Origin: Bacillus gaemokensis
GTDB lineage: Bacteria; Bacillota; Bacilli; Bacillales; Bacillaceae_G
Assembly (NCBI RefSeq): GCF_001590835.1
Contig: NZ_LTAQ01000070.1
Coordinates: 147,088-199,562 of the forward strand
Direction: 5' to 3'
DNA: 52,475 nt
The notes under the pieces are model-generated. The model was not told the origin of the DNA. It made no database searches and worked only from the letters and a program-made list of their open reading frames with translations. Both the position numbers and the translations under genes were made by a program. Shown here piece after piece: positions 17,499 through 27,050 of this stretch. Positions within the stretch are counted from its first letter, which is position 1; each line of letters opens with the position of its first letter.

Positions 17499-18427
17499 TA
17501 AAAAATACTCCAGCCTTCTTGAGCTGAAAGGAGTTCGAGAATTTTAAAACCAGCGATACTATTTCCGTTTGCATCTAAAGCAGGTCCAAAAATACCGATT
17601 CCCATTTCCCCTTTTACGCAGCCAAAAATCCCGCCAGCTACACCACTTTTTGCAGGAATGCCAACACGAATAGCAAATTCACCAGATTCGTTGTACATAC
17701 CACAAGTTACCATGAATGTTTTACAAATCTTTGTAATATGCTTCGGAATGATTTGTTTTTTCTTATATGGGTCATAACCGTCCATTGCAAAAATTAAACC
17801 AATGCGTGCTAAATCAATGCAGTTTACTTCAATTGCACATTGGCGTGTATATAAATCCATTAGTTCCTCAATATTTCCATCTATGATTCCGTTTTGCTTC
17901 ATGTAGTAGCAAAGTGAGCGATTTAAGTAAGCTGTTTCTAGTTCAGAGATCGCAACCTTGGACGAATAATTAATAGAAGGATTGTCTGTAATATCGCGCA
18001 CGAAGCGGAGAATTCGTTCCATTTTCTCTTCATTACTATCTCCTGTGAGCATACTTGTAATAGCTAATGCACCGGCGTTAATCATTGGATTAAGCGGTTT
18101 AGAAGGGCTAGTAGTTTCTAACTTAATAATAGAATTAAACGGATCACCAGTTGGTTCCATCCCAACTTTAGAGAATACATATTCTTCACCACGGTCTAGA
18201 AGAGCAAGTGCAAGTGTAATCACTTTTGAAATACTTTGAAGGGTAAATAGTGTTTGTGAGTTACCAGCATGGATATATTCTGTTTCTTTATGGTAGATAG
18301 CAATTCCTAAATCGTCTGGATTTGCATTTCCTAGTTCGGGGATATAAGTAGCAAGTTTCCCTTTTTTTGTATAAGGTTTTACTTGTTCTAACAACTGTTG
18401 TAAGTTGTTTGTTTCGATGCACTGCAT
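17498..18427 (-). CDS. glsA: Glutaminase
   Basis: The 309-residue cytoplasmic enzyme hydrolyses L-glutamine to glutamate and ammonia. It has the serine-dependent beta-lactamase-like fold: the nucleophile motif SISK is at residues 65-68, followed by [10 protein letters not shown], and the later motif [14 protein letters not shown]. Length is normal for bacterial GlsA. It ends in a terminator and starts at 18427 after AGGAGCGTTGGTACT on the minus strand. In B. subtilis a glutaminase pairs with a glutamine transporter; none is adjacent here. The upstream region carries a tandem repeat, which may or may not affect it. Confidence 0.92.
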   Translation of the reverse strand: MQCIETNNLQQLLEQVKPYTKKGKLATYIPELGNANPDDLGIAIYHKETEYIHAGNSQTLFTLQSISKVITLALALLDRGEEYVFSKVGMEPTGDPFNSIIKLETTSPSKPLNPMINAGALAITSMLTGDSNEEKMERILRFVRDITDNPSINYSSKVAISELETAYLNRSLCYYMKQNGIIDGNIEELMDLYTRQCAIEVNCIDLARIGLIFAMDGYDPYKKKQIIPKHITKICKTFMVTCGMYNESGEFAIRVGIPAKSGVAGGIFGCVKGEMGIGIFGPALDANGNSIAGFKILELLSAQEGWSIF

Positions 18428-18530
18428 AGTACCAACGCTCCTATTTCTTTTTAACTAAGTTTACTGTTCCCAAGTACACTCGGAAATAAATAATAACATG
18501 AAAAAGTGGAATGATAAAATGAAACTTCTA

Positions 18531-18700
18531 TATGAATACAAATTGACTAAAAGATATAAACCCTTTTTAAGGTGGGAGAGAGGATCCGGCCATGCATAGA
18601 AGCGGCCAGAGCCTTTTCCTGCCCCATACCAAGTAAAACAAAGAGGGCAAATGAATGAAGGTCACCTTTTGTTCTTCATAGCCGCGACTTATGTGCCAGC
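18531..18700 (+). repeat. Tandem structured repeat, copy A
   Basis: This 170-bp core recurs exactly 200 bp downstream with three transitions (18547, 18576, 18606). It contains hairpins: AGGATCCGGCC pairs with GGCCAGAGCCT around 12 nt, TGCCC pairs with GGGCA, and ATGAAG pairs with CTTCAT. It has higher GC than its surroundings and is non-coding. I do not recognise a riboswitch or known RNA family. The direction is arbitrary. Confidence 0.85.
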
Positions 18701-18730
18701 AGCAAATGAAAATGGAAATATAGACGTTTA

Positions 18731-18900
18731 TATGAATACAAATTGATTAAAAGATATAAACCCTTTTTAAGGTGGAAGAGAGGATCCGGCCATGCATAGA
18801 AGCGGTCAGAGCCTTTTCCTGCCCCATACCAAGTAAAACAAAGAGGGCAAATGAATGAAGGTCACCTTTTGTTCTTCATAGCCGCGACTTATGTGCCAGC
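18731..18900 (+). repeat. Tandem structured repeat, copy B
   Basis: This copy matches copy A at 167 of 170 positions. The change C18606 to T18806 lies in the GGCC stem and leaves a G-U wobble pair, so the fold survives. Copy B lacks the AGC that follows GCCAGC in copy A. The two cores are separated by a 30-nt AT-rich spacer. Confidence 0.85.
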
Positions 18901-18934
18901 AAATGAAAAATGAAACTGGATGTATATATGTCCC

Positions 18935-19054
18935 ATTATCCCGCTATTTGCGGGCAGTAAGACCCTCACCTCAAGATTCAGAGAGAAACAAGGAAGGTAG
19001 GTGGGGAATCAACTGCCCGTAAAAGCCCGATTGGTGAAGGAAGTTTCCCTTTAT
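18935..19054 (+). repeat. bcr1-like repeat, copy 2 (short)
   Basis: The element starts CCCGCTATTTGCGGGCAGTA and continues to TTGGTGAAGGAAGTTTCC, ending in TTTAT. It keeps the stem GGGCAGT/ACTGCCC and the CCTCACCT/AGGTGGGG stem, but lacks the last hairpin of copy 1. Confidence 0.7.
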
Positions 19055-19192
19055 CTTGTTTTTAACTTTAGTCGCTAATAAAAGGAGAAATTTCCTTTTA
19101 TATAACAGTTTGGAAATAGAAAAGATATCTATAAAAAGTTCATAAATTAAAACTACACATCTATACAACTATATGTTATCATGGTTATGTAA

Positions 19193-19208
19193 TAGAAAGC
19201 GTTTTCTA
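19193..19208 (+). promoter_or_regulatory. cre-like site upstream of the PTS gene
   Basis: TAGAAAGCGTTTTCTA is a near-palindrome resembling the CcpA operator. It lies 53 bp before the start codon. Confidence 0.5.
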
Positions 19209-19221
19209 AAGCGTACTTATA

Positions 19222-19237
19222 ATGATAACGATTTCAT
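19222..19237 (+). promoter_or_regulatory. Second cre-like site upstream of the PTS gene
   Basis: ATGATAACGATTTCAT contains TGATAACGATTTCA, one mismatch from TGNAANCGNTNNCA, 24 bp before the start codon. It overlaps or follows the TATAAT at 19218-19223. Confidence 0.45.
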
Positions 19238-19260
19238 AAATTTGAATAGGGGGAATTAAA

Positions 19261-20754
19261 ATGTTGCAGTTTTTACAACGTATTGGTAAAGCATTAATGC
19301 TTCCAATCGCAGTGTTACCAGCAGCAGGATTATTGCTTCGTTTAGGTCAAGATGACGTATTTAATATTCCTGTTATGGCACAGGCCGGTGCAGCAATTTT
19401 TGATAATTTAGCACTTATTTTTGCAATTGGTGTTGCAATCGGTTTATCTGTTGATGGCAGTGGTGCAGCAGGTCTTGCAGGTGCAATTGGTTATCTGGTT
19501 CTACAAAATACAACGAATGCGCTAAGTAAAGCATATTCAGCAGCAGAGTTAAACGATAAATTAAAAAGTGTTCAAGACTTACTTGGCTCAGTAGATCCAA
19601 GTAAGTTATCTGATACAATGACAAAAGTTTCAAAAGCAGCAGCACTAACGCCGAAGATAAATATGGCCATACTTGGTGGGATTATTGCCGGGGTTGTTGC
19701 TGGATTACTATATAACAAATTCCATAAAATTAAATTACCAGAATGGTTAGGATTCTTTGCAGGAAAACGTTTTGTTCCAATCATTACTTCTATTGTAATG
19801 CTTCTTTTAGGATTAGTATTTGGACAAATTTGGCCAACAATTCAAAGTGGTATCGATACAGTAGCTCACGGTATTGTTAACTTAGGGTCAATTGGTTCCG
19901 GGATATTCGGTTTATTAAACCGTCTATTAATTCCAATCGGTTTACACCATGTAATGAACACATATTTCTGGTTTGTACTTGGTGACTTTACAAATGCAGC
20001 TGGTGATATTGTTCATGGTGATATCGCTCGTTTCTTTGCAAAAGATCCATCAGCAGGTATGTTTATGACTGGTTTCTTCCCAGTTATGATGTTCGGTTTA
20101 CCAGCAGCATGTTTCGCAATGATTGCAGCTGCTAAGCCAGAAAAACGTAAAGCAATTGCAGGTATGTTAGGTGGACTTGCATTGACTTCATTCTTAACTG
20201 GTATTACAGAACCAATTGAATTTTCATTCATGTTCTTATCACCAGTACTATATGGTATCCATGCTGTGTTAACAGGTATTTCTTTATTTGTAACAACATC
20301 ACTTGGCATTCACGATGGTTTCTCATTTAGTGCTGGGGCAATTGATTACTTCTTAAACTTTGGTATCGCAACAAAGCCTTTATTACTAGCGGGTATCGGT
20401 TTAATATACGCAGCAATTTACTTCTTCGTGTTCTATTTCTTAATTAAGAAATTCAACCTAAAAACTCCAGGTCGTGAAGATGACGATGAGTTAATCGAAG
20501 AAGGAGATGCACCGGTTGCAGGATCTATCGGTGAAACCTACGTAGCAGCATTAGGCGGAAAAGACAATTTAACAGTTATTGATAACTGTGCAACGCGCTT
20601 ACGTTTACAAGTAAAAGATGCAAACTTAGTAAATGAGCCAGCATTAAAACGTGCTGGTGCAAAAGGTGTTATGAAATTAAGCAACACAAGTGTACAGGTT
20701 ATTGTAGGTACAAATGTTGAATCTGTTGCCGATGATATGAAAAAGCATGTATAA
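19261..20754 (+). CDS. nagE: N-acetylglucosamine-specific PTS transporter, EIICB
   Basis: The 497-residue membrane protein imports and phosphorylates N-acetylglucosamine. An EIIC membrane domain (about residues 1-395) has the family segments PIAVLPAAGLLLRLG, PIGLHHVMNTYFWF, and GITEPIEFSFMFLSP. After a short acidic linker (DDDELIEEGD) comes EIIB with the phosphorylated cysteine in IDNCATRLRL (Cys443). There is no EIIA domain, so it depends on an EIIA such as that of the glucose PTS. GlcNAc rather than glucose is inferred from the GLHHVMNTYFWF region and the order IIC-IIB. The start follows AGGGGGAATTAAA, and two cre-like sites precede it. Confidence 0.85.
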   Translation: MLQFLQRIGKALMLPIAVLPAAGLLLRLGQDDVFNIPVMAQAGAAIFDNLALIFAIGVAIGLSVDGSGAAGLAGAIGYLVLQNTTNALSKAYSAAELNDKLKSVQDLLGSVDPSKLSDTMTKVSKAAALTPKINMAILGGIIAGVVAGLLYNKFHKIKLPEWLGFFAGKRFVPIITSIVMLLLGLVFGQIWPTIQSGIDTVAHGIVNLGSIGSGIFGLLNRLLIPIGLHHVMNTYFWFVLGDFTNAAGDIVHGDIARFFAKDPSAGMFMTGFFPVMMFGLPAACFAMIAAAKPEKRKAIAGMLGGLALTSFLTGITEPIEFSFMFLSPVLYGIHAVLTGISLFVTTSLGIHDGFSFSAGAIDYFLNFGIATKPLLLAGIGLIYAAIYFFVFYFLIKKFNLKTPGREDDDELIEEGDAPVAGSIGETYVAALGGKDNLTVIDNCATRLRLQVKDANLVNEPALKRAGAKGVMKLSNTSVQVIVGTNVESVADDMKKHV

Positions 20755-20764
20755 ATAATTAGAT

Positions 20765-20822
20765 AAGAGGATATCTGGAAAGATTGATGAAATTGATCTT
20801 TTAGAGGATATCCTCTTTTTTT
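20765..20822 (+). terminator. Terminator after nagE
   Basis: Arms AAGAGGATATC and GATATCCTCTT enclose an inner AAGAT/ATCTT stem and are followed by T7. Confidence 0.85.
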
Positions 20823-21015
20823 GTGAAAATTTCAATGGGAATCTTACTTTGGGAAATTTTCTTTTTCTTTTTTGTACGTATTGGTTGGTAATAAGTTCGT
20901 CACATGATAAAGTAAGGATGATATAAAATGGAATTTCCATTAGTTAGGAAAAATAGAGAGCATATTTTTTTATGAAGTGATTAAATTATTGGTAAATAAG
21001 GGGAAAAAAAGAACC

Positions 21016-22242
21016 ATGAATGAAGAAAAGAATAGTGTCGGTATGAAAGCTCATCGAACGGCTATATACATAAAAAGAGCGGTTATTCTCATTGTACTAT
21101 TTTCACTTGTATATTTTGGATATACAAAAATTACTTCCCATAATAAAAAAGAGAATACATTAAAAGCAGCAACAGAAATAAAAAAGAAGGAAGAAATTAA
21201 CAAGAAATCAGAAGAAAAACAAACAGAGCAGCATCAAGAGCCAGTGCAACCCACTAAAGTAACAGAACCACCTGCTGAAGGACCACCGCAAGAAATTAAT
21301 GAAAATGCTGAGTTAGATCAGTATTTGCAGAGTAAAAATTTTAGCGGAACAGCAGTTGTTGTGAAAAATGGAAAAGTACTTTTGAATAAAGGGTACGGTC
21401 TTGCAAATAGAGAGAAAAATATACAAAACAATTCGGCAACAACATTTTATATTGGATCGATTTCAAAGGCATTTGTAGCAACAGCAGTTATGCAATTAAA
21501 AGATCAAAATAAGATTCAAACAGAAGATACAATTGCGAAATATATTCCAGATTTCCCGCAAGGTGGTGGAATTAAGTTAGTGCATCTACTAACCCACACA
21601 TCAGGAATTCCAGAATATGAAGCTGGATCAGATGATATTTCTCATGAGGAATTGTTGAAGCGAATTGGACAGCAAAAACGTTTATTTAATCCAGGTGAAA
21701 AATGGAAGTATTCAGATTCGAATTACTCAATACTTGGTTACATCGTTGAGAAAGTTAGTGGGCAACCGTTAGAAGAATATATTAAACAACATATTTTTGA
21801 TGTTGTAGGCATGAAAAATTCAGGTTTTGGCACTGAATTAGAGAAAACAAAGTATCCTTCTACTGGTTACAAGATTGTAAATAATGATATGACAGTACCT
21901 GCTATTCCGAGTATGTCACAATTATATGGAAATGGAGATATATATACGAGTGCAAATGATTTATATCTATTTAATGAAGCGCTATTTTCTGGGAAGCTAA
22001 TATCCAAAGAAAGCTACGATCAAATGTTTACGGCATTTAAAAAGGATTATGGATTCGGTTGGTATGTGAATCCAGGAAGTTATTCTAATCATGGTGTAAT
22101 GCCAGGTTGGAATTGCTTGAACGGCTTCAGTAGAAGTGGAAATGTATACGTTGTTTTATTATCTAACATTCAAAATAACATTAAATCATTTGGTTCGGTA
22201 AATAATGATATTTATACAATGTTACAGCATATTGAGGTGTGA
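21016..22242 (+). CDS. Membrane-anchored serine hydrolase, beta-lactamase/PBP class C type
   Basis: The 408-residue protein has an N-terminal membrane anchor (RAVILIVLFSLVYFGYTKI), a long charged linker rich in Lys, Glu and Pro (about residues 45-95), and an extracellular class C beta-lactamase-like domain. The active-site motifs are SISK (in YIGSISKAFVATAV), Y-S-N in KYSDSNYSILGYI, and HxG in SNHGVMPGW. Such proteins are D-alanyl-D-alanine carboxypeptidases, esterases or peptidases acting on cell-wall components. I prefer ATG 21016, where the conserved part begins; an in-frame GTG at 20977 has no binding site. It is monocistronic. Confidence 0.82.
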   Translation: MNEEKNSVGMKAHRTAIYIKRAVILIVLFSLVYFGYTKITSHNKKENTLKAATEIKKKEEINKKSEEKQTEQHQEPVQPTKVTEPPAEGPPQEINENAELDQYLQSKNFSGTAVVVKNGKVLLNKGYGLANREKNIQNNSATTFYIGSISKAFVATAVMQLKDQNKIQTEDTIAKYIPDFPQGGGIKLVHLLTHTSGIPEYEAGSDDISHEELLKRIGQQKRLFNPGEKWKYSDSNYSILGYIVEKVSGQPLEEYIKQHIFDVVGMKNSGFGTELEKTKYPSTGYKIVNNDMTVPAIPSMSQLYGNGDIYTSANDLYLFNEALFSGKLISKESYDQMFTAFKKDYGFGWYVNPGSYSNHGVMPGWNCLNGFSRSGNVYVVLLSNIQNNIKSFGSVNNDIYTMLQHIEV

Positions 22243-22270
22243 AAGACTATCTTTTGAGATAGTCTTTTTT
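22242..22270 (+). terminator. Terminator after the serine hydrolase gene
   Basis: Arms AAAGACTATC and GATAGTCTTT enclose a 6-nt loop, followed by T residues. Confidence 0.85.
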
Positions 22271-22336
22271 CTATGTGTAAGTTGAGGAAGGGGATATTTA
22301 TTGAGATAATGAAAAAAATGGAAACGGAGGATTGTT

Positions 22337-23152
22337 ATGAGCATTCATAAGCATCATGTATGCAATGCAAAGCGGACATTATTTTTAGCTATTATTGTCT
22401 TGATTATTGTTACGATTGGATTTGCAGTGGAATATCGGAAAGGAACAGTTTTTAGTTCGGAAAAGGATATTTTAAAGTTAATAAGTATCATGTTACCGGC
22501 ATGTATTCTATTGATTTATAGTTTAGTAGAAAGAAGCAGAGCTAAATGGATGGAACAGATAACTCAAGATAGAGAAATATCCGTATTGTTGGAACAGCGA
22601 AGATTCGTTGTTCGTAGAGAAATAGGTTTATTTAAGACAGTTACATACTTTGGATTAGATGGAAATACAATGGGTGCTCTCAAAGAAAACTATGATTCCC
22701 ATATTCAAAAGATATGGAAAGGTATTCTATCCTTTTTATTCAAAGGAATGCATGAGCAACAATTGTATTTATACAATGAATTAGGAGAAGAGCTGCTAGC
22801 GGTCAAGAAGAAGTGGGGGAGACGGAAAGCGTATTTATTTTATGACGCAATGGGAGAGAAAATTGGTGAATTAAATCAATTGTTGAGTTTTACAAAATGG
22901 GAATGGCATTTTGTATTAGTGAACGGGCAGGAAATTGGGAAAGTTACAGGAGACTTATCGGCAACTATGCAAAAAGGAAACTGGCAAGATGGAACTTATA
23001 TTGATGTAAAAGAAGATGGGATTCCATTAGAAGCGGTTCAATATTTCTCCGCAAGTGGTGGGTCACTGGTTACGATATCTGTATCTGAAAATGCAGAGCT
23101 ACAAAAGGCAGTATATTATACAGTGGCTGCAATTATAACATTTAAGAATTAG
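22337..23152 (+). CDS. Membrane protein with tubby/LURP-like C-terminal region
   Basis: The 271-residue protein begins with two transmembrane helices (LFLAIIVLIIVTIGFAVEY and LISIMLPACILLIYSLV). The soluble part has repeated strand-turn motifs, LYLYNELGEELL, YLFYDAMGEKIGEL and HFVLVNGQEIGKVTG, of the kind seen in tubby C-terminal-like (LURP-one) barrels. Related domains bind lipids or act as scramblase relatives; the bacterial function is unknown. The start follows GGAGGATTGTT. It lies downstream of the serine hydrolase but behind a terminator, so it is probably its own unit. Confidence 0.6.
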   Translation: MSIHKHHVCNAKRTLFLAIIVLIIVTIGFAVEYRKGTVFSSEKDILKLISIMLPACILLIYSLVERSRAKWMEQITQDREISVLLEQRRFVVRREIGLFKTVTYFGLDGNTMGALKENYDSHIQKIWKGILSFLFKGMHEQQLYLYNELGEELLAVKKKWGRRKAYLFYDAMGEKIGELNQLLSFTKWEWHFVLVNGQEIGKVTGDLSATMQKGNWQDGTYIDVKEDGIPLEAVQYFSASGGSLVTISVSENAELQKAVYYTVAAIITFKN

Positions 23153-23208
23153 AAAACACGCTAAGGGCTATCTCTTTTGTTGGAAAATAGAATGGATATT
23201 AAGAATAA

Positions 23209-23238
23209 AAAAAGTAGATGAGAAATCATCTGCTTTTT
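23209..23238 (+). terminator. Terminator after the tubby-like gene (first hairpin)
   Basis: Arms AAAAAGTAGATGA and TCATCTGCTTTTT enclose a 4-nt loop. Confidence 0.75.
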
Positions 23239-23250
23239 GCAACAATATGA

Positions 23251-23281
23251 AAAGAAGTGTACCGAACAGGTACACTTCTTT
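23251..23281 (+). terminator. Second hairpin downstream of the tubby-like gene
   Basis: Arms AAAGAAGTGTACC and GGTACACTTCTTT enclose GAACA, with T residues at the end. Confidence 0.75.
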
Positions 23282-23472
23282 CTATTCTGTCATAAAAAAT
23301 ATATAACAGAATAGGAGGTAAGGGTATTACAGTTTAAAATGGGTATGACTCTTTATACCACAGAATAGGATTCGTTTATAAGGATACCAAAAAAATACAA
23401 TTTAGGGAAGAGTTAATTTAAAGGAGTTTTAGGTGAAGTTAATACTATGGTTATAGTTGTTTGCTCAACGTT

Positions 23473-23489
23473 TCACAAATGTGTCACAA
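23473..23489 (-). promoter_or_regulatory. Tandem TTGTGA boxes upstream of pflB
   Basis: On the minus strand TTGTGA occurs twice, 11 bp apart (about one helical turn), as a direct repeat. This resembles ResD-type half sites (TTTGTGAA) and is less like the inverted Rex or Fnr operators. Redox control of pflB fits its anaerobic role. No binding data exist in the sequence. Confidence 0.45.
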
Positions 23490-23588
23490 CTATCACGTTC
23501 GCTTTTTAAAAAAAGTAGTATTCTAAATGTGTAAGCTGTTATATAAAAAATCTTAGTCCTGTACTAATCAAAAATGGAGGAGATTAGG

Positions 23589-25838
23589 ATGACTCAAGTA
23601 TTAGAAACCGTAAAAAACGCATGGACAAACTTTAAAGGTGAAAAGTGGAAAGCAGAAATTGATGTTCGCGATTTCATTTTAAATAATGTAAACGTTTACG
23701 AAGGTGATGAAACCTTCCTAGCTGGAGCAACAGAAGCAACGAAAAAACTTTGGGGTCAAGTAATGGAGTTAACAAAACAAGAACGTGATAATGGTGGTGT
23801 CCTTGATATGGATACAAGCATTGTTTCTTCTATTACATCTCATGGTCCTGGATATTTAAATAAAGATATTGAAAAAGTAGTTGGTTTCCAAACTGAAAAG
23901 CCGTTTAAACGTTCGTTGCAACCATATGGTGGTATTCGTATGGCAGAGCAAGCTTGTGAAGCTTATGGATACGAGATGGATAAAGAACTTAGTCGTATTT
24001 TCAGAGACTGGCGTAAAACGCATAATCAAGGGGTATTCGATGCTTATACTCCAGAAATGAGATTGGCTCGTAAATCAGGTGTTATTACTGGTCTTCCAGA
24101 TGCATATGGCCGCGGACGTATTATTGGCGATTATCGCCGCGTGGCATTATACGGTGTAGATCGTTTAATCGAAGTGAAAAAAGAAGATTTAAATTTAACT
24201 GGCGGTGTAATGAGCGAAGATACAATGCGTTTACGTGAAGAATTATCTGAGCAAATGCGTGCACTTCAAGAATTAAAACAAATGGCAGCTTCTCACGACT
24301 TTGATATTTCAAAACCAGCAACAAATGCACAAGAAGCATTCCAATGGTTATACTTTGCTTATCTTGCAGCGATTAAAGAACAAAATGGGGCAGCGATGAG
24401 CCTTGGACGTACTTCTACATTCTTAGATATCTTCATTGAAAGAGATATTGAAAATGGTACATTAACAGAAGAAGCAGCACAAGAAATTGTAGATCACTTT
24501 ATCATGAAATTACGTCTTGTGAAATTTGCAAGAACACCTGATTACAATGAATTATTCTCTGGTGATCCAACTTGGGTAACTGAATCTATTGGTGGTATGG
24601 CACTTGACGGTCGTCCATTAGTAACGAAAAACTCATTCCGTTTCTTGCATACATTAGATAACTTAGGGCCAGCACCAGAGCCAAATTTAACAGTTCTTTG
24701 GTCTAAACAACTACCACAGAAATTTAAAAACTACTGTGCGAAAATGTCTATTAATACATCTGCAATTCAATATGAAAATGATGATATTATGCGTCCGGAA
24801 TATGGCGATGACTACGGTATTGCTTGTTGTGTATCTGCGATGAGAATTGGTAAACAAATGCAATTCTTCGGAGCGCGTGCAAACTTGGCAAAAGCATTAT
24901 TATATGCAATTAACGGTGGTAAAGATGAAAAATCAAAAGCTCAGATTGGACCTGAATTTGCACCGATTACTGCTGAAGTATTAAATTACGAAGAGGTAAT
25001 GCACAAATTCGATATGACAATGGAATGGTTAGCGGGTCTATACTTAAATACACTAAACGTAATTCACTATATGCACGACAAATATAGCTATGAACGCATT
25101 GAGATGGCACTTCATGATACAAATGTTCTTCGTACAATGGCAACTGGTATTGCTGGATTATCTGTAGTAGCTGATTCTTTAAGTGCAATTAAATATGCGA
25201 AAGTAAAACCAATTCGTGATGAGAATGGTATTGCAGTTGACTTCGAAATTGAAGGAGATTTCCCTAAATACGGTAACAATGATGATCGTGTAGATGAAAT
25301 TGCAGTAAATCTTGTAAAAACATTTATGGGCAAGCTTCGTAAACATAAAACATATCGTAATTCTGTTCATACAATGTCAATCTTAACAATTACATCTAAC
25401 GTAGTATACGGTAAGAAAACAGGTAATACTCCAGATGGTCGTCGTACTGGTGAGCCATTTGCACCAGGGGCAAACCCAATGCATGGACGTGATACAAAAG
25501 GAGCACTAGCATCACTATTATCTGTTGCGAAATTGCCATATGAAGATGCACAAGATGGTATTTCTAATACATTCTCTATTATTCCAAAAGCACTTGGTAA
25601 AGAAGATGATGTACAAGTACGTAACTTAGTATCTATGCTTGATGGATATGCAGTGAAAGAAGGTCATCACTTAAATATTAACGTATTTAACCGTGAAACA
25701 TTAATGGATGCAATGGACCATCCTGAAAAATATCCACAATTAACAATTCGTGTATCTGGTTACGCTGTTAACTTCATTAAATTAACTCGCGAACAACAAA
25801 TTGATGTAATTAACCGTACAATGCATGAAAGTATGTAA
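23589..25838 (+). CDS. pflB: Formate C-acetyltransferase (pyruvate formate-lyase)
   Basis: The 749-residue glycyl-radical enzyme converts pyruvate and CoA to acetyl-CoA and formate in anaerobic mixed-acid fermentation. The active-site cysteine pair is Cys413-Cys414 in GIACCVSAM, and the radical glycine is Gly724 in [10 protein letters not shown] near the C terminus. Other family segments include [15 protein letters not shown] and [19 protein letters not shown] chose ATG 23589, which follows GGAGGAGATTAGG; the upstream ATG 23574 would begin inside that site. The activating enzyme gene follows after a partial terminator hairpin. Tandem TTGTGA boxes lie about 100 bp upstream. Confidence 0.96.
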   Translation: MTQVLETVKNAWTNFKGEKWKAEIDVRDFILNNVNVYEGDETFLAGATEATKKLWGQVMELTKQERDNGGVLDMDTSIVSSITSHGPGYLNKDIEKVVGFQTEKPFKRSLQPYGGIRMAEQACEAYGYEMDKELSRIFRDWRKTHNQGVFDAYTPEMRLARKSGVITGLPDAYGRGRIIGDYRRVALYGVDRLIEVKKEDLNLTGGVMSEDTMRLREELSEQMRALQELKQMAASHDFDISKPATNAQEAFQWLYFAYLAAIKEQNGAAMSLGRTSTFLDIFIERDIENGTLTEEAAQEIVDHFIMKLRLVKFARTPDYNELFSGDPTWVTESIGGMALDGRPLVTKNSFRFLHTLDNLGPAPEPNLTVLWSKQLPQKFKNYCAKMSINTSAIQYENDDIMRPEYGDDYGIACCVSAMRIGKQMQFFGARANLAKALLYAINGGKDEKSKAQIGPEFAPITAEVLNYEEVMHKFDMTMEWLAGLYLNTLNVIHYMHDKYSYERIEMALHDTNVLRTMATGIAGLSVVADSLSAIKYAKVKPIRDENGIAVDFEIEGDFPKYGNNDDRVDEIAVNLVKTFMGKLRKHKTYRNSVHTMSILTITSNVVYGKKTGNTPDGRRTGEPFAPGANPMHGRDTKGALASLLSVAKLPYEDAQDGISNTFSIIPKALGKEDDVQVRNLVSMLDGYAVKEGHHLNINVFNRETLMDAMDHPEKYPQLTIRVSGYAVNFIKLTREQQIDVINRTMHESM

Positions 25839-25849
25839 ATAAAAAAGGT

Positions 25850-25879
25850 TCCCTCTGTTGTTTATAAGAAGCAGAGGGA
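25850..25879 (+). promoter_or_regulatory. Stem-loop between pflB and pflA
   Basis: TCCCTCTG (25850-25857) pairs with CAGAGGGA (25872-25879) and is followed only by GCTGTTTCG. It probably attenuates readthrough or protects the pflB message so that less activase than enzyme is made. Confidence 0.55.
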
Positions 25880-25905
25880 GCTGTTTCGATAGAGGAGGAA
25901 GCAAC

Positions 25906-26637
25906 ATGGTAAAAGGAAGAATTCATTCTGTAGAGTCTTGTGGTACTGTTGATGGCCCAGGAATTCGCTATGTCATATTTACACAGGGGTGCTTATTACG
26001 CTGTCAATATTGTCATAATGCTGATACGTGGGAAATTGGTAAAGGAAAAGAAATAACAGTTGAAGAAGTGATGCAGGATGTTACATGTTACCTTCCCTTT
26101 ATTGAAGCTTCTGGAGGCGGTATTACGGTGAGTGGTGGGGAACCATTACTACAGTTAGATTTTTTGATTGAGTTGTTTAAAAGGTGTAAGGAAATTGGTA
26201 TTCATACGACAATTGATTCTTCGGGAGGATGCTATTCTGAAGAGCCAGAATTCCAAAGGAAATTAGAGGTTTTAATGGACTATACAGATTTAGTTTTATT
26301 GGATTTAAAACATATTGATTCCAAAAAGCATCGTAAATTAACTGGTAAATCGAACGAACACATTTTACAATTCGCTCGTTATTTATCAGATAAAAAGAAA
26401 CCTATCTGGATAAGGCACGTATTAGTTCCTGGTGTTACAGATAGTGAAGAGGATCTACAAAGATTATCTAGCTTCATTCAAAGTCTATCTAACGTAAAGA
26501 AAGTGGAAGTCTTACCATACCACAAGCTTGGGGTATATAAATGGGAAGCACTTGGACATAAGTATCCACTTGAAGGAGTAGAGCCTCCAACAGAAAAAAA
26601 TGTTCAAAATGCAAAGCATATTTTACAAGCAGTCTAA
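25906..26637 (+). CDS. pflA: Pyruvate formate-lyase-activating enzyme
   Basis: The 243-residue radical-SAM enzyme installs the glycyl radical on PflB using S-adenosylmethionine and a 4Fe-4S cluster. The cluster motif CxxxCxxC is CLLRCQYC near residue 30, preceded by [18 protein letters not shown], typical of PFL activases. The SAM-binding GGEP motif is in [11 protein letters not shown]. The start follows GGAGGAAGCAAC; an in-frame upstream start at 25858 overlaps the intergenic hairpin. It forms an operon with pflB. The stop codon lies inside a perfect 28-bp terminator palindrome. Confidence 0.95.
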   Translation: MVKGRIHSVESCGTVDGPGIRYVIFTQGCLLRCQYCHNADTWEIGKGKEITVEEVMQDVTCYLPFIEASGGGITVSGGEPLLQLDFLIELFKRCKEIGIHTTIDSSGGCYSEEPEFQRKLEVLMDYTDLVLLDLKHIDSKKHRKLTGKSNEHILQFARYLSDKKKPIWIRHVLVPGVTDSEEDLQRLSSFIQSLSNVKKVEVLPYHKLGVYKWEALGHKYPLEGVEPPTEKNVQNAKHILQAV

Positions 26638-26664
26638 TCCAAATATTTGGATTAGACTTTTTTT
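26631..26664 (+). terminator. Terminator after pflA (28-bp palindrome)
   Basis: AGTCTAATCCAAAT and its exact reverse complement form the stem, followed by a T-tract. The pflA stop codon is within the left arm. Confidence 0.92.
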
Positions 26665-27050
26665 CTTTTAATAAAATCTAGAGTATGAGCGAGGAAAAGA
26701 GTATACTAAAAGGAGAATATCCATATTTTTGTAAAGAAATAAGTGGATAAATTTACATAATTGTAAAGGGAAAACTAAATAGTAACAAGAATTAAGAAGT
26801 AACAGGGCGAGTATCATGGAATATAGATCGATTGTAGGTTATTGCGAAAGCTCTTATAGGAAAGTATAATAGAAAGATATGAGCACAGATAGGATTAAGG
26901 GGTCAATCTTATATGCTTTGCATATCCACGACAGGTACATAGCTAACATGAAAGTGTTGGAATCCAAATATGTAACTTTTTTAAGGAAAATGTTTTTCCT
27001 ATTGTCGTATATGCAATATGGAGAAGCGAAAAAGCTAGGAGTGGATTTGT
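26665..27050. other. Gene-free stretch upstream of ugtP
   Basis: These 386 bp are AT-rich and should contain the ugtP promoter. A possible reading frame at 26879-27097 has no binding site and runs into ugtP, so I do not count it. A short hairpin AAGGAAAA/TTTTCCT lies near 26981-26999. Confidence 0.45.

Larger units (their letters stand above)
18428..19260. other. Gene-free stretch between glsA and the PTS gene
   Basis: These 833 bp hold two tandem copies of a 200-bp unit (18531-18900), a bcr1-like repeat (18935-19054) and the promoter region of the GlcNAc transporter with two cre-like sites. No reading frame of note is present: all frames through the repeat contain stops. Confidence 0.8.
23153..23588. 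other. Regulatory region upstream of pflB
   Basis: These 436 bp contain two terminator-like hairpins (23209-23238 and 23251-23281), then an AT-rich promoter region with two TCACAA boxes (23473-23489). No further gene is seen. Confidence 0.6.

Noticed and set aside
18428-18930. Possible T-box, SAM, c-di-AMP or GlcNAc-type riboswitch in the tandem repeat
   Set aside because: I could not find the conserved cores of these classes (for example the T-box AGGGTGG...ACCGCG).
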